A stretch of DNA of 37,443 nucleotides from a virus. The notes under the pieces are model-generated. The model was not told where the DNA came from and made no database searches. It worked only from the letters and a program-made list of their open reading frames with translations. Positions 36,178 to 37,443 of this stretch are shown piece after piece; position 1 is the first letter of the stretch, and each line of letters begins with the position of its first letter. The stretch lies in the IMG/VR virus record IMGVR_UViG_3300033141_003149, positions 1 through 37,443 of that record; one strand, given 5' to 3'. Made by a program: the position numbers and the translations under genes.

Positions 36178-36534
36178 ATGATAACCAATAAGATTTTCGA
36201 TGCGATTACAATTGCAGCTAGCGGCGTAGCCAACTCAGTTCCCATAGAATTACCTCACCACTTAGAGGGATTCTTTTCGCTACAGATCGAACTGACCGGT
36301 AATGGCACAGCTAAGTTTGAATATGAAGTTTCGAACGACGGCGAGACCTATATAACCCAGACGGCAACTGCTGACCAGATTGTTTCCGGCTTTACAAAAA
36401 CATCCGGGCCGGGATCAGACGGAAAGGACCTCATCAGTTTCGAGCCGGAACCTGCAAAAATGATGAAAATAGTGTGTACTGAGACAGGCACATCTGATTC
36501 TGTGACAATTACCGTGACAGCAGTAATAAGGTAA
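36178..36534 (+). CDS. Small beta-rich virion-type protein
   Basis: 118 aa. The sequence reads as a beta sandwich: FFSLQIELTGNGTAKFEYEV, then SNDGETYI, KDLISFEPEPAKMMKIVCT and SVTITVTAVIR. Proteins with this layout are common among phage head or tail decoration and appendage proteins, but no family name is certain. It has a GTGAGGA box and begins the late structural run after terminase. Confidence 0.6.
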   Translation: MITNKIFDAITIAASGVANSVPIELPHHLEGFFSLQIELTGNGTAKFEYEVSNDGETYITQTATADQIVSGFTKTSGPGSDGKDLISFEPEPAKMMKIVCTETGTSDSVTITVTAVIR

Positions 36535-36546
36535 CGGGGGAATATC

Positions 36547-36780
36547 ATGAGAAAATTATTATTGACTATACTCGTCTTGCTTTTTCTTAATGGACAGGCT
36601 TACGGCTGGGGCGGGTGGGATACAATAAAAAAATTGCTTTCTCAGGCGAATACTTGGACAGGAGAACAAACATTCACGGATCTCAAAACGACGAATGATC
36701 CTACGGATGGCGATGGAGTAGGCAACCGAGACTTCAACGACAATCGCTACAATCGAGACATTGAAAAGCATGACACATAA
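36547..36780 (+). CDS. Short exported appendage-like protein
   Basis: 77 aa with a signal peptide (MRKLLLTILVLLFLNGQAYG). The mature part contains SQANTWTGEQTFTDLKTTND, a motif that often introduces tail-fibre beta regions, then an Asp/Asn-rich tail. A GGGGGA box is present. The next gene starts inside its end (11-base overlap). Confidence 0.6.
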   Translation: MRKLLLTILVLLFLNGQAYGWGGWDTIKKLLSQANTWTGEQTFTDLKTTNDPTDGDGVGNRDFNDNRYNRDIEKHDT

Positions 36781-37084
36781 ATATATTTCAAATCAAGGCG
36801 AAACGGTTGAAGTAGATATCATATTAGTCGCTGTAAGTTATCCTATTCAAGTCATATTCTCCGTTGAAGAGGCTCTGATTATGGAGATAGCCCCGCCTGC
36901 TGGTGAGCTATTTGACCTTGATGGTACGGCACTCGATGCAAATGATTGCGTAGATTCGCCTGCTGTGGTCGGTAGCAAATTAGCAGCTACACGTCTACAG
37001 ATAGCCGATGCTTCTTGGCGGTGGTCTTTGGACACGGTTAGAGGGGCCTGGGTCGATACTGGATGCCCTTTTGGTTATGGGTAG
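36770..37084 (+). CDS. Hypothetical structural-region protein
   Basis: 104 aa from the ATG at 36770; a TTG at 36761 would add three residues. The sequence has beta-rich stretches (VEVDIILVAVSYPIQVIFSV) and an acidic region (GELFDLDGTALDANDC), ending WRWSLDTVRGAWVDTGCPFG. No family recognised. Placement in the run of appendage-like genes suggests a tail or virion role. Confidence 0.55.
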   Translation: MTHKYISNQGETVEVDIILVAVSYPIQVIFSVEEALIMEIAPPAGELFDLDGTALDANDCVDSPAVVGSKLAATRLQIADASWRWSLDTVRGAWVDTGCPFGYG

Positions 37085-37443
37085 GATCTCAGGCGTGGGG
37101 AACAACTTATTACATGCGAGCCGATGGCACGGCTGCCAATGCGACCGTTGCTACTGGCCCCTGTGCGATTGCTGCAAATTGTATGTCCATTGCCACCCAT
37201 GATGTGGCCTCTTTCAGTGGTGACGATATTATCAAGCTCTGTGACGATGGAGGAATCTTTCGTGATCAGATGGATATTCCTTCTTCTGGCACAGACGGGC
37301 ATCCTATTACTTATCAGGCAGAGACAGGTGATAGTCCCGTAATTAGTGGGGCTAATTTGGTAATCCCTGGAACAAATTGGTCTGAGGTTGCAGTAGCTCC
37401 ATTAGTAAATGATACTTTTGAGGGTGGATCTGTTGATGGTTGG
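37063..37443 (+). CDS. Beta-helix appendage protein, cut by the right edge
   Basis: Open from an ATG at 37063 (MPFWLWVGSQAWGTTYYMR) to the window end. TTYYMRADGTAANATVATGP, then FSGDDIIKLCDDGGIFRDQM and IPSSGTDGHPITYQAETGD, is the usual N-terminal cap and first turns of a parallel beta-helix such as pectate-lyase-like tail spikes. It overlaps the previous gene by 22 bases. The start is uncertain because no good ribosome binding site is visible. Confidence 0.6.
   Translation, partial: MPFWLWVGSQAWGTTYYMRADGTAANATVATGPCAIAANCMSIATHDVASFSGDDIIKLCDDGGIFRDQMDIPSSGTDGHPITYQAETGDSPVISGANLVIPGTNWSEVAVAPLVNDTFEGGSVDGW

Noticed and set aside
37040-37100. Possible frameshift joining the gene at 36770 with the beta-helix protein
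   Set aside because: The downstream frame has its own ATG and a normal beta-helix cap start; there is no slippery sequence.

Overview
The window is a stretch of a tailed double-stranded DNA bacteriophage (Caudoviricetes). It carries terminase small and large subunits, an endolysin, an SSB, a UvsW-like helicase, a RecE-like exonuclease, a RusA-like resolvase, a Cro-like repressor and a very large virion-type polyvalent protein. I see no rRNA, tRNA, CRISPR array or integrase. The host cannot be named. Sec signal peptides on several proteins and an endolysin without a cell-wall-binding repeat fit a Gram-negative host, and integron-like attC sites suggest DNA exchange with integron-bearing bacteria.

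Layout. (1) 1-12823, plus strand: virion-type proteins (two small paralogues, a 358-aa protein with an internal duplication, a 2158-aa polyvalent protein), then secreted or appendage-like proteins with signal peptides, then a GH108-type endolysin. (2) 12818-13147: two attC-like sites framing a 64-aa ORF, resembling an integron gene cassette. (3) 13232-20899, minus strand: recombination and nucleotide-metabolism operon (RecE-like nuclease, Gp3-like protein, SbcC-like ATPase, small ORF, deoxyribosyltransferase-like, RusA) with four HNH-type genes wedged between its members. (4) 20911-20999: AT-rich divergent control region with tandem dyads. (5) 21000-23135, plus strand: Cro/YdaS-like repressor, another HNH-like gene, a DNA-methyltransferase remnant and a Gp37/Gp68-like protein. 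(6) 23193-25762, minus strand: an operon of very small genes driven from a promoter near 25820, with one more HNH-like gene. (7) 26041-33064, plus strand: leader with a terminator-like hairpin, a PD-(D/E)XK nuclease, a replication initiator with iteron-like repeats inside its gene, a helicase-loader-like protein, SSB, helicase, C5 methyltransferase and zinc proteins. (8) 33070-37443, plus strand: terminase and structural genes, running off the right edge in a beta-helix appendage protein.

The most striking feature is the density of homing-type elements. There are eight HNH-type genes: five belong to one family, one is an HNH-AP2 protein, one sits between a duplicated 5' end of ssb and the intact ssb, and one lies out of frame inside an intein that interrupts the terminase nuclease active site. 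The intein region appears to be coded in two frames at once. Other unusual elements are the integron-like cassette next to the endolysin and a covarying pseudoknot element that occurs twice, each time just downstream of an HNH-like gene.
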